This document shows, one piece after another, positions 1-6,698 of a stretch of 8,448 nucleotides of DNA. The translations under genes and the position numbers were made by a program. Each line of letters begins with the position of its first letter. Position 1 is the first letter of the stretch. The DNA is from an uncultured Slackia sp. (GTDB lineage: Bacteria > Actinomycetota > Coriobacteriia > Coriobacteriales > Eggerthellaceae): positions 1 to 8,448 of the forward strand of contig USLD01000052.1 of NCBI GenBank assembly GCA_900555495.1. Reading direction: 5' to 3'. Below the pieces are notes generated by a model that did no database searches, was not told the DNA's origin, and worked only from the letters and a program-made list of their open reading frames with translations.

Positions 1-441
1 CTGTCTGATTTTTGCCGCGCCCGCGCCTACGCCGCTCGCGATGCGGGCGAAGACGGCCTGTGCGAGGCGTTCAGCATGTTGGACGAATGGTTCGTGGATT
101 GCGCCGTGGAGGCGTGCGATTCCATGGTGGACGGCTTTCCGTCCACCCCGCTGTGGCCCGACAACGTGATGGCCGCCGCCGACCAGCGCGAATGCTACTG
201 GCGTCTGTGGCAGCGACAGAACATCATCAGAATCCAGGAGGGCTCGATCGCCGACCTGGATGCCAAGCTTGCCGCCACGCGCGCCGAACTCGGCGAGTCG
301 CGCCGCGAGACGGCCGCCAAGATCGAAGAGCTCGATGCCGCGTACGCCGAGATAGAGGCGCTCCGCTCGTCGGTGTCGTTCAAAGTCGGCCGTGCGATCA
401 CCGCGTTGCCTCGTGCCGTGAAGCGTGCGCTCGGGCGTTAG
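1..441 (+). CDS. C-terminal part of a surface-glycan-type protein with coiled coil and basic tail (5' truncated)
   Basis: The reading frame is open from the first base and ends with TAG at 439-441, so only the last 146 residues are visible and the start lies outside the window. Visible residues 1-70 are a globular segment rich in acidic and aromatic residues (for example CYWRLWQRQ near 65-73). Residues about 75-122 are heptad-like and charged, and look like a coiled coil. The last 24 residues form a basic amphipathic tail (FKVGRAITALPRAVKRALGR). The same coiled coil plus tail ends the converging pyruvyl transferase gene (460-2088). Comparable Ser/aromatic/basic tails are known at the ends of many bacterial glycosyltransferases of surface polysaccharide loci. 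I therefore infer a glycosyltransferase or related glycan enzyme, but the catalytic part is not visible and no family can be assigned. An internal ATG at 76 is not needed, because the frame continues upstream of it with the same composition. Confidence 0.75.
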   Translation: MSDFCRARAYAARDAGEDGLCEAFSMLDEWFVDCAVEACDSMVDGFPSTPLWPDNVMAAADQRECYWRLWQRQNIIRIQEGSIADLDAKLAATRAELGESRRETAAKIEELDAAYAEIEALRSSVSFKVGRAITALPRAVKRALGR

Positions 442-459
442 CCGGGGCTTTGCGTCGCG

Positions 460-2088
460 CTACGCCTTGCCGACGATGCGCTTGATCGCGCGCGGCAAGG
501 CGCCGATCGCGCGGCCCGCTTTCCAGGTGGGGGAGGCGACCAGTTCTTCGGCGCGTGCCCGTGCCGCTGCAAGCTCGGTTTCCAGATGCGCGCAGCGTTC
601 GCGTTCGCGTTCGAGCTCTTGCTGGGCGACCGATACGTCGCGCACGTATAGACGCGTCGACGCGCGCGGCACGTCTGCCGCATCGATCGTTTCGAAGAAG
701 GTTTCGAAGGCGTCGAGAGCCTGCTCGCGCAGCGCTGCGGCTCGCGTGCGCACGCGCTTTGCAGCGGCATCGTCTTGCATGAGCGCGTCGAACGTCGCCG
801 TCGCGCGCCGGGCGCTGCAGTCGGGTTCCAGCAGGAAGGCGCGCGCATCCATGGCGTCGTAGAGCGCTTCCACCTTATCGTTGTAATCGATGCCGATCGA
901 AGGAATGCCCAGGGCGTTCGACACGATCGAGCAGTGCAGGCGCATGGCCACGGATGCCTGGGCCTGCGACAGCGCCGCCACGGTGCTGTCGAAATCGTCG
1001 GTCATGCCGAAGAACAAGGCCTCTTCGGCATGGCGCATTCTGCCTGCGATGCGTTCGTGCACCGCGTGGTCTTCAGGCGCGAAATCCAAGAATACCGTGC
1101 GCCAGCCCTTCGTTTCGAACGCGTGGTCGAAAAGCGCGGCCATGGCGTCGGCCAAGCCTTCGCCGCAGGTATGGTGGTCGCGAAACGACGCCGAAAGAAA
1201 CGGCGCGTCCGCCAGGCCCGACTCCTCCTTCCAGCGCTCCCACGCTTCGCAGCGCTCGGGGCGTTCGATCGAAAACGCCAGGTCGGCTTTCACCTGGATG
1301 AGCGAGCGGTCGACGCCGGCGTTTTCGAGCAGCTGCGCGGTGTGCCGGTCGCGCGGCAGGTACAAGGGCTTGGTGAGCGATGCCATTTCCACCAGCTTGC
1401 ATGCGTCGGCGTTGGCGAGCGGGCCTGCGCCCACGCCCAGGAACACCGCAGGCACGCCCTGCTGGTAGGCCATGAGACAGCATGCCGTTTGGCCGGCTAT
1501 TTCGGAATGCGGGTTGAGGTAGAGGTCGATCGGGCCCGAAGTCCAGTCTTTGAAGGGCTCGTCGAACATGATGCCCGCCATGAACACGAGCGCCGAAGCG
1601 CCTGCGAGCTGGGCGAACAGCTCGGCCTTCATGGGCGGGGTGACGGATGCCACGCCGTGGCGCACGATCGTGCGGTCGGGCACGTGGCCGATGGCCGACA
1701 CGTAGGAACCGGGGTAGCGCTTGCGCACGTCGGCGGCGATCAGCGAGAAGATAAGTTCGTCGCCGAAGTTGTCGGGGCCTATATAGCCGAACACCACCAC
1801 GTGGCGGACGGGCTCGTCCTGGCCTTTGCCCGAACGCTCGCAGGCCGCCAGGATATCTTCGACGGGGTCGTGCGCGCAGGCCACGCAAGCGGGGTCGAAC
1901 GTTTCCAGAAACGGCGCGGCGGCGGCGCGGTCGAGGTTGCCTTCGGCGTCGAAGATGCTAGGAACAACGGCAGGGTCGAGCAGCTCGACGCCGTGGCCCA
2001 GGGCCTTGAGCTCGAGGTAGGTCTGTGCCGCGGCGTCTCCCGCCTGGAAGCGCGCGTGTCCCACGAGTGCGATTCGGTAATACGCCAT
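460..2088 (-). CDS. Polysaccharide pyruvyl transferase family protein with C-terminal coiled coil
   Basis: The product is 542 aa and predicted cytoplasmic. Residues 98-111 (VVFGYIGPDNFGDE) match the glycine-rich N-terminal signature of the polysaccharide pyruvyl transferase family (CsaB/WcaK type). Residues 379-406 (SVAMRLHCSIVSNALGIPS, then IGIDYNDKV) match its conserved C-terminal MRLH and Y-x-x-KV signature. Family members use phosphoenolpyruvate to place a ketal pyruvate on a sugar of a wall or capsular polysaccharide. The family core is usually about 300-380 aa. Here it is preceded by about 95 residues starting YYRIALVGHARFQAGD, which resemble a Rossmann-type half domain. It is followed by a helical region, a Glu/Arg-rich coiled coil (about 485-516) and a basic tail (WKAGRAIGALPRAIKRIVGK). 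The start at 2088 is chosen over the in-frame ATG pair at 2128-2133 because AAAGGCGG lies 5 nt upstream of it and the likely -10 box overlaps the ATG pair. The next gene upstream is an SLH-anchored protease. The exact acceptor sugar cannot be read from sequence. Confidence 0.88.
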   Translation of the reverse strand: MAYYRIALVGHARFQAGDAAAQTYLELKALGHGVELLDPAVVPSIFDAEGNLDRAAAAPFLETFDPACVACAHDPVEDILAACERSGKGQDEPVRHVVVFGYIGPDNFGDELIFSLIAADVRKRYPGSYVSAIGHVPDRTIVRHGVASVTPPMKAELFAQLAGASALVFMAGIMFDEPFKDWTSGPIDLYLNPHSEIAGQTACCLMAYQQGVPAVFLGVGAGPLANADACKLVEMASLTKPLYLPRDRHTAQLLENAGVDRSLIQVKADLAFSIERPERCEAWERWKEESGLADAPFLSASFRDHHTCGEGLADAMAALFDHAFETKGWRTVFLDFAPEDHAVHERIAGRMRHAEEALFFGMTDDFDSTVAALSQAQASVAMRLHCSIVSNALGIPSIGIDYNDKVEALYDAMDARAFLLEPDCSARRATATFDALMQDDAAAKRVRTRAAALREQALDAFETFFETIDAADVPRASTRLYVRDVSVAQQELERERERCAHLETELAAARARAEELVASPTWKAGRAIGALPRAIKRIVGKA

Positions 2089-2093
2089 GATGG

Positions 2094-2101
2094 CCGCCTT
2101 T
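2094..2101 (-). promoter_or_regulatory. Ribosome binding site deciding the start of the pyruvyl transferase gene
   Basis: On the minus strand AAAGGCGG ends 5 nt before the ATG at 2088-2086. The alternative ATG pair at 2133-2128 is preceded by a GC-rich hairpin arm and has no purine-rich Shine-Dalgarno sequence. This supports the 542-residue product. Confidence 0.6.
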
Positions 2102-2128
2102 GCAGTGTTTCCGGTTATGCGTTGGTGC

Positions 2129-2137
2129 ATCATAGCA
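2129..2137 (-). promoter_or_regulatory. Extended -10 promoter (TGC-TATGAT) for the pyruvyl transferase gene
   Basis: The minus strand reads TGCTATGAT, which is a TGn extension plus a hexamer one mismatch from TATAAT. No good -35 hexamer sits 16-18 bp upstream, as is usual for extended -10 promoters. Transcription would begin near 2122, giving a leader of about 34 nt that contains the ribosome binding site at 2094-2101. The same arrangement (TGCTATCAT) precedes the small Cys/His gene at 7033-7041. The call rests on motif reading only. Confidence 0.5.
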
Positions 2138-2173
2138 CGACGCCGCCGGGCTCTTGCATCGGCGGCGTCGTGC
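2135..2173 (-). terminator. 13-bp hairpin after the subtilase gene, possible terminator
   Basis: The arms GCACGACGCCGCC (2135-2147) and GGCGGCGTCGTGC (2161-2173) are perfectly complementary, with a 13-nt loop. The hairpin begins 48 nt past the stop codon of the SLH protease gene. In the minus direction it is not followed by a T run, so it would be a hairpin-only terminator of the kind often proposed in high-GC bacteria. Its last three bases also form the TGC of the extended -10 element of the next gene, so the element may act both as a terminator and as part of a promoter. It could alternatively be an operator for a dimeric regulator. Confidence 0.5.
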
Positions 2174-2221
2174 GCGGGCGGGCGCCGTCGCAGGCAGCGC
2201 TCGTCGGTATGAAGGGGCTCG

Positions 2222-4270
2222 TTAGAGCAGGCCGCCTTCCATGGCGTTCATCATCACCTGGGCCATCTGGGCGCGGGTGATGGGCGCCTGCGGCATGAGG
2301 CGTTTGCCGTCCGCGCCGTCCACGCCGTTGATGACGCCTTCGTCGGTCGCCCAGGTCATGGCGTCGCGAGCCCAGTCGTTCGTCGCGTCGTGGTCGGGCA
2401 GGGCCGTGAATGCGCTCGGGTCGGCGGCGGCCACATCGGCTTTCGCGGCCCGCGCCATCACGACGGCCAGCTGCTCGCGCGAAAGCTCGCTGTTCACGCC
2501 GAACATGTCGGAGCCTTTGAAGCCTTCCATCATGCCGGTGGCGACGGCCCAGTTCACGGCGGGGGCGTACCACTGGCTCTGGTCGGCGTCGGCCAGCGGG
2601 GCGGGGGCGTGCTGCGCGCCGTTGCCGAAGCGGTTGTACAGGATCTGCGCGGCCTGGGCGCGGGTGAGGCCGTCGTGCGGATGGAAGGCGCCGTCGTAGC
2701 CGTTCATGATGCCGTGGTCGTTCGCGTAATCGACGGCTTTGAAGAACCAGTCGTCCGCCGTCACGTCGGAAAACGCCGAGTGGTGCTGCACCAGGTAATC
2801 CACGGCGCCTGCGGCATCGAGCGCGCCGTGGCTGCCGCTTCCTTGCGCGCGGTCGGCGTCCGCGTCTTTCACGGGCGCGGCCGATGCGTAGAGCGCGGCC
2901 TTGGCTTCGTCGACGGTCGCGTCGGGTTCGGCGGCGAACATAAGGGCGAAGGCGCCCGACACGATCGGCGCGGCGAGCGAAGTGCCCGAGGCGGAGGTGA
3001 AGCCTTCGGCGTCGCCGTTCGTGCTGGCGCGCGGCGCGGCGATCGATTTGCCGGGTGCGCTGATGTCTTTGTATTCGTTGTAGTCGGACCAGGACAGATC
3101 GGAGCCGTCGGCATCGAGCGCGGTGACGGACACGCAGGCATCGAAGTCGGCGGGATAGATCGGCCTGGTGTCGGGCTTGGATATCTTGTCGCCGTTGCCG
3201 CCCGCGCACACCGTGACGATGCCTTGGCCTTTGGCGGCGATGATGGCGTTTTCGAGCGCCTGGTCGTTCAGGGTGGAGCCGTAGGCGCCCAGGCTCAGGT
3301 TGATCACGCGCACGTTCGCCTTGCCGCTGCGGGCCAGTTCTGTGACGTAGTCGTATGCCGCCAGCAGCGATTTCGTGGTGATCTTGGGCTTGGCCGCGTT
3401 GTCGTCGCATACCTTCACGGGCACGATTTCCGCGTTGAACGACGCGCCCGCCATGCCGAAGCCGTTGTTCGCCACGGCCGCCGCGGCTCCCGCCACCATG
3501 GTGCCGTGGCCTCCGTTGAAGGCGTTCTGTCCGTCGGCGTACAGCGGCGCGTTTTCGCTTGCATCCCAGCCGTATTCGGTCAGCACGTTGCCCGCGAGGT
3601 CGCGATGGTCCGCCATGACGCCCGTGTCGAGCACGGCGACGGCCACGTCGCCCTCGGTCCGAGCCTGATTCCATGCGTCGTCGAATCCGGCGCTGTAGAG
3701 CCAGTACTGGTTATTCGGTTCGCCGGGGTCGGATATCTGCGCGTAAGGGTCGTTCGCGGCGATCGCGGCCAAGACGGCGGCGTCGTCGGGGACCAGGCCC
3801 GAAGCGGCGCCCGCGCCTTCGGCGGGGTCGATCAGATGGTAGACGTAGTTGGGCTGGGCGCCCTCGACGCCCTCGATCGCGGCGGCTGCGGCCACGGCGT
3901 CGTGCACGCTCTGGCCTGCGGCGGGGGCGGCTTCGATGACCGTAGAGCCGTCTGTTGCGGCGAAGCGGCCGGTTTCTTGCATGCCGAGCCGCTTCAGGCC
4001 ATCGGCCACGGCGTCGGCCGCGTCGTCGGCGGAAAGGGTGCGCGCGGCATCGTCGGCCTTTGCGAACACGAGCACGCCGTCTGCTTCGGGTTCGGCTGCG
4101 GCGGGCATCTCCGTCTGGCCGGACGCATCGTGTGATGCAGGGGCGGCGTATCCGGGGGCTGCCGGCAGACCGAGGCTCGCGAAGACGAGCGCGCTCGAAA
4201 CCAGCGCGGCTCCTGCGCCGTTCAACATGGCGCGGCGCTTGGTTGCGTCGATGGTGGGAATGATTCGCAT
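2222..4270 (-). CDS. Secreted subtilisin-like serine protease with three SLH domains
   Basis: The product is 682 aa. Residues 1-43 are a signal peptide: basic KRR at 11-13, a hydrophobic core at about 18-37, and a likely cut after A42 or A43. Residues about 64-146 look like an inhibitor-I9-type propeptide. The S8 catalytic domain (about 185-495) carries the full set: D215 in AVLDTG, H255 in GGHGTMVAG, oxyanion N359 in CAGGNGD, and S431 in SGTSLAAP. Three SLH domains follow at about 499-548, 559-609 and 624-676. Each keeps the Arg of the TRAE-type motif (LTRAQ 535-539, LSREQ 596-600, ITRAQ 664-668). SLH domains hold exported proteins to the cell wall through a pyruvylated secondary polysaccharide, so this is probably a wall-anchored surface protease. 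GGAGGA at 4276-4281 lies 5 nt before the ATG. The frame stays open upstream to about 5005, but that part is antisense to rmlB and was left out. The substrate is unknown. It is divergent from rmlB. Confidence 0.95.
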   Translation of the reverse strand: MRIIPTIDATKRRAMLNGAGAALVSSALVFASLGLPAAPGYAAPASHDASGQTEMPAAAEPEADGVLVFAKADDAARTLSADDAADAVADGLKRLGMQETGRFAATDGSTVIEAAPAAGQSVHDAVAAAAAIEGVEGAQPNYVYHLIDPAEGAGAASGLVPDDAAVLAAIAANDPYAQISDPGEPNNQYWLYSAGFDDAWNQARTEGDVAVAVLDTGVMADHRDLAGNVLTEYGWDASENAPLYADGQNAFNGGHGTMVAGAAAAVANNGFGMAGASFNAEIVPVKVCDDNAAKPKITTKSLLAAYDYVTELARSGKANVRVINLSLGAYGSTLNDQALENAIIAAKGQGIVTVCAGGNGDKISKPDTRPIYPADFDACVSVTALDADGSDLSWSDYNEYKDISAPGKSIAAPRASTNGDAEGFTSASGTSLAAPIVSGAFALMFAAEPDATVDEAKAALYASAAPVKDADADRAQGSGSHGALDAAGAVDYLVQHHSAFSDVTADDWFFKAVDYANDHGIMNGYDGAFHPHDGLTRAQAAQILYNRFGNGAQHAPAPLADADQSQWYAPAVNWAVATGMMEGFKGSDMFGVNSELSREQLAVVMARAAKADVAAADPSAFTALPDHDATNDWARDAMTWATDEGVINGVDGADGKRLMPQAPITRAQMAQVMMNAMEGGLL

Positions 4271-4387
4271 GGTTTTCCTCCGTCCGAGATGATTGCTGTA
4301 TTGTATACCTGCAAGAATTCGATCGCGCCTCGTCACGGGCGCGCAGACGGGCGGCGGCGCGTTGGCGCGCCTGCAAGGAGGCGGTTT
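4271..4387. promoter_or_regulatory. Divergent intergenic region between the subtilase gene and rmlB
   Basis: These 117 bp must hold the promoters of both divergent genes. The only AT-rich patch is 4287-4320. On the minus strand it contains TACAAT (4300-4305), a plausible -10 box about 30 nt before the protease start, but no convincing -35 or TGn extension was found. No clear plus-strand promoter was identified. The protease ribosome binding site is GGAGGA at 4276-4281. The rmlB site is a full AAGGAGG at 4375-4381, 6 nt before its ATG. A hairpin, GGCGCG (4356-4361) with CGCGCC (4366-4371) and a TTGG loop, sits 3 nt before that site and could damp translation initiation. Confidence 0.45.
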
Positions 4388-5419
4388 ATGGAATCGGCGC
4401 AGGGCTTCGCGCGAACGGTCATGGTGACGGGCGGCGCCGGCTTCATCGGATCGAATTTCGTCCGGCTCATGCTGGCTGAACGCCCCGATGTGCGCGTGGT
4501 GAACGTCGACGCGCTCACGTACGCGGGATGCGCCGACAATTTGGCCGGCGTGCAGGATGATTCGCGCTACGTGTTCGTGCGAGCCGACGTGCGCGACCGC
4601 GCGGCCATGGCGCAGGCGTTCGCGCGCTATGCTCCCGATGCGGCGGTGCATTTCGCGGCGGAATCGCACGTGGACCGCTCGATCGAAAACCCCCTGCTGT
4701 TCCACGACGTCAACGCGGGCGGCACCGTGGCGCTGCTCGAGGCGGCGCGCGACGCCTGGGCGTGCGGCGACGGCTTTCGCGAGGGATGCCTGTTCGTGCA
4801 CGTGTCGACCGATGAAGTGTATGGCGACCTGCCGCTCGATTCCCGTGAAGACGACGCGTTTCGCGAGGATGCGCCGCTGCGTCCGCGTTCGCCCTATGCC
4901 GCATCGAAGGCGGCGGCCGAGATGTTCGTGCGCGCCTACGGATCGACCTACGGCCTGCCCGCCGCGGTGGTGCGCTGCTCGAACAACTACGGCCCGCGCC
5001 AGCATGAAGAGAAGCTTATCCCCAAGACGCTCGCGTGCGCATGCGCCGGATCGCCCGTGCCGCTATACGGAAGCGGGCTGAACGTGCGCGACTGGCTGTA
5101 TGTGGAGGACTGCTGCCGCGGCGTGCTGGCGGCGCTCGAGAAGGGAATGCCCGGGCAGGCGTACAACCTGGGCGGCGGTTGCGCGCTGCCGAATGTGCGT
5201 CTGGTCGAAGCGGTGCGTTCGGCGCTAAGCGAGGCGGGATTCGATCGGGCGGCGGCGTTTTCGGTCGAACGCGTGGCCGATCGCAAAGGCCACGATCGCC
5301 GCTATGCCATGAACTGCGAAAAGGCGGCCGCCGAGTTGGGGTGGCGTCCGACCACGTCCTTCGAGGAGGGCATGCGCTCGACGGTTGCGTGGTATCTGGA
5401 ACGGGCGGGCGTCGCCTAA
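4388..5419 (+). CDS. rmlB: dTDP-glucose 4,6-dehydratase
   Basis: The product is 343 aa, normal for RmlB. It would convert dTDP-glucose to dTDP-4-keto-6-deoxyglucose in the cytoplasm, the second step toward dTDP-rhamnose and other deoxysugars. The extended short-chain dehydrogenase signatures are complete: the NAD-binding TGGAGFIG at 14-21; HFAAESHVDRSI at 88-99; the catalytic TDE triad residues T141, D142 and E143 in STDEVYGD; Y170 and K174 in the YxxxK motif; SNNYGPRQ at 198-205; NVRDWLYVED at 232-241; and DRKGHDRRYA at 298-307. The residue after the VED motif, usually His in this family, is Cys here (C242, C243). The start at 4388 has AAGGAGG 6 nt upstream; an in-frame ATG at 4289 lacks one and would prepend 33 residues of non-family sequence. 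No rmlA, rmlC or rmlD lies in the window, so the final sugar is unknown. The gene ends at a strong terminator and is convergent with the metal transporter gene. Confidence 0.93.
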   Translation: MESAQGFARTVMVTGGAGFIGSNFVRLMLAERPDVRVVNVDALTYAGCADNLAGVQDDSRYVFVRADVRDRAAMAQAFARYAPDAAVHFAAESHVDRSIENPLLFHDVNAGGTVALLEAARDAWACGDGFREGCLFVHVSTDEVYGDLPLDSREDDAFREDAPLRPRSPYAASKAAAEMFVRAYGSTYGLPAAVVRCSNNYGPRQHEEKLIPKTLACACAGSPVPLYGSGLNVRDWLYVEDCCRGVLAALEKGMPGQAYNLGGGCALPNVRLVEAVRSALSEAGFDRAAAFSVERVADRKGHDRRYAMNCEKAAAELGWRPTTSFEEGMRSTVAWYLERAGVA

Positions 5420-5447
5420 CGCGCTTGCGAAGCCGTGCGCGATACGG

Positions 5448-5486
5448 CAAGGCCCTGCACGGCGCGGCCGTGCAGGGCCTTGTTTT
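5448..5486 (+). terminator. Strong intrinsic terminator after rmlB
   Basis: The arms CAAGGCCCTGCACGGC (5448-5463) and GCCGTGCAGGGCCTTG (5467-5482) pair perfectly over 16 bp around a 3-nt GCG loop, and TTTT follows at 5483-5486. The stem starts 28 nt after the rmlB stop codon. The T run is on the rmlB side, so it mainly serves rmlB. The stem also lies just past the stop codon of the convergent transporter gene (5498) and may stop that transcript as well. A smaller hairpin (5432-5436 with 5444-5448) precedes it and shares one base with it. Confidence 0.9.
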
Positions 5487-5497
5487 GCGATAGGGCG

Positions 5498-6673
5498 TTA
5501 TTTAGACGAAGCGTAGCTGTCGTCGACGGTGATCTTGCAGACCGCGTCGGGGCGGTGCTCCTTGACGATCGCCGCCACTTGCTCGGTCAGCTCGTCGTCG
5601 GAAAGAGCCAGGTCGGCGGGGCGCAGAACGTCGAAGATCACGTTGGTGTGCGTGGGGCCCGGAACGATGCGCAGGTCGTGGATGGTCAGGCGCGCGTCGA
5701 TGCGGCGGATGTTTTCGGCGATCCAGCGGCGCAGGTCTCCCACGGCCGAATCGGACGTGACGATGGGGTCGTAGTGCAGCACCAGCAGCAGGTTCTCCTC
5801 GGTGCGGAAGGCCTCTTCGATGTTGTCGATCACGTCGTGGCTTTTCAGCGGGTCCATTTCGGCGGCCATTTCCACATGCGCGCTCGCGAAGCGGCGGCCC
5901 GGGCCGTAGTCGTGCACGATCAGGTCGTGCGTATCCAGGACACCCGGATAGCTGACGATCTTGTCGTAGATATGCTTGACGAAAGCGGGGTCGGGCGCCT
6001 TGCCCAGCAGCGGGTCCGCCGTGTCGCGCACCAGTTCGATGCCGCTGTAGACGATGAACGCGCCCACGGCCAGGCCCGCCCAGCCGTCTAGGTTCACGCC
6101 GCCGAATTCGGCGATAAGCGTGCAGGCCAGAACGGCCGCGGTGGCGATCACGTCGTTGCGGGAGTCCGCCGCGGTGGCAAGAAGCGTGCTCGACGAGATG
6201 CGCGTGCCGAGGCTTTTATTGAAGGCGGCCATCCAAAGCTTCACGACGATGGACAAGACGAGTACGGCCACGAGCGCGATGCTGAATTCCACAGGTTCGG
6301 GATGGATGATCTTGTCGAACGACGAGCGAACCAGTTCGACGCCGATGACCAGGATGAGCACGGCGACGGCCAGGCCCGACAGGTATTCGAAACGGCCGTG
6401 GCCGTAGGGATGCTCGGCATCGGGCGGCTTGCTGGCAAGCTTGAAACCGAAGAGGCTGATGATATTGCTCGATGCGTCGGAGAGGTTGTTGAGCGCGTCG
6501 GCCACGATGGCGACCGATCCCGCCGCCGCGCCCACGGCGCCCTTCGCGGCGCAAAGCACCGTGTTGCACACGATGCAGACGATGCTCGCGAACGTGCCGT
6601 AGGCGGTGCGCACCGCGGGGTTTTCGGTATCGTCGGCGTTTTTCACGAAACGCCGGGTGAGCCATTCGAGCAT
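5498..6673 (-). CDS. Cation diffusion facilitator family transporter, probably Mn-type
   Basis: The product is 391 aa, an inner-membrane divalent metal/proton exporter. Hydrophobic helices lie at about 27-44, 51-77, 98-116, 129-150, 162-188 and 197-214, matching the usual six. Metal site A residues read D59 and N63 in TM2 (ADALNNLSDA) and D170 and D174 in TM5 (ADSRND). The Asn in TM2 is the pattern associated with manganese-exporting members, while zinc exporters usually have His or Asp at these positions. The loop EHPYGHGRFEYLSG (87-100) is a family hallmark. After the membrane part comes the cytoplasmic dimerisation domain (about 220-305). A second similar unit (about 325-385, with HDLRIVPGPTHTN) makes this protein about 90 residues longer than YiiP-type transporters. 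GAGGAG-rich sequence at 6684-6692 lies about 8-12 nt before the ATG. It follows the small Cys/His gene by 25 bp and is likely co-transcribed. Family assignment is firm; the metal is inferred. Confidence 0.93.
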   Translation of the reverse strand: MLEWLTRRFVKNADDTENPAVRTAYGTFASIVCIVCNTVLCAAKGAVGAAAGSVAIVADALNNLSDASSNIISLFGFKLASKPPDAEHPYGHGRFEYLSGLAVAVLILVIGVELVRSSFDKIIHPEPVEFSIALVAVLVLSIVVKLWMAAFNKSLGTRISSSTLLATAADSRNDVIATAAVLACTLIAEFGGVNLDGWAGLAVGAFIVYSGIELVRDTADPLLGKAPDPAFVKHIYDKIVSYPGVLDTHDLIVHDYGPGRRFASAHVEMAAEMDPLKSHDVIDNIEEAFRTEENLLLVLHYDPIVTSDSAVGDLRRWIAENIRRIDARLTIHDLRIVPGPTHTNVIFDVLRPADLALSDDELTEQVAAIVKEHRPDAVCKITVDDSYASSK

Positions 6674-6698
6674 GCTCGTCGTTCTCCTCCTCGGTCTT

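Noticed and set aside
2089..2133. Upstream ATG pair as the start of the pyruvyl transferase gene
   Set aside because: It has no Shine-Dalgarno sequence, directly abuts a 13-bp hairpin, and overlaps the likely -10 box; the ATG at 2088 has AAAGGCGG at 5 nt.
775..2280. Plus-strand open frame of 501 codons antisense to the pyruvyl transferase gene
   Set aside because: It has no recognisable domain, and the minus strand carries clear family signatures over the same interval.
2130..3674. Minus-strand open frame of 514 codons in another frame of the subtilase gene
   Set aside because: It is an Arg/Gly-rich shadow of the real frame with no motif and no ribosome binding site.
2390..4135. Long plus-strand open frame of 581 codons antisense to the subtilase gene
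   Set aside because: Its translation is Gly/Val/Arg-rich low-complexity sequence without motifs, while the opposite strand encodes a complete protease with all catalytic residues. High GC content makes antisense frames stay open.
4289..4387. In-frame ATG at 4289 as the start of rmlB
   Set aside because: The extra 33 residues do not resemble the family and lack a ribosome site, whereas 4388 has AAGGAGG at 6 nt and gives a normal-length protein.
4388..5419. UDP-glucose 4-epimerase or other sugar epimerase as the identity of the rmlB gene
   Set aside because: The TDEVYGD catalytic segment, NVRDWLYVED and GHDRRYA motifs are specific to dTDP-glucose 4,6-dehydratases.
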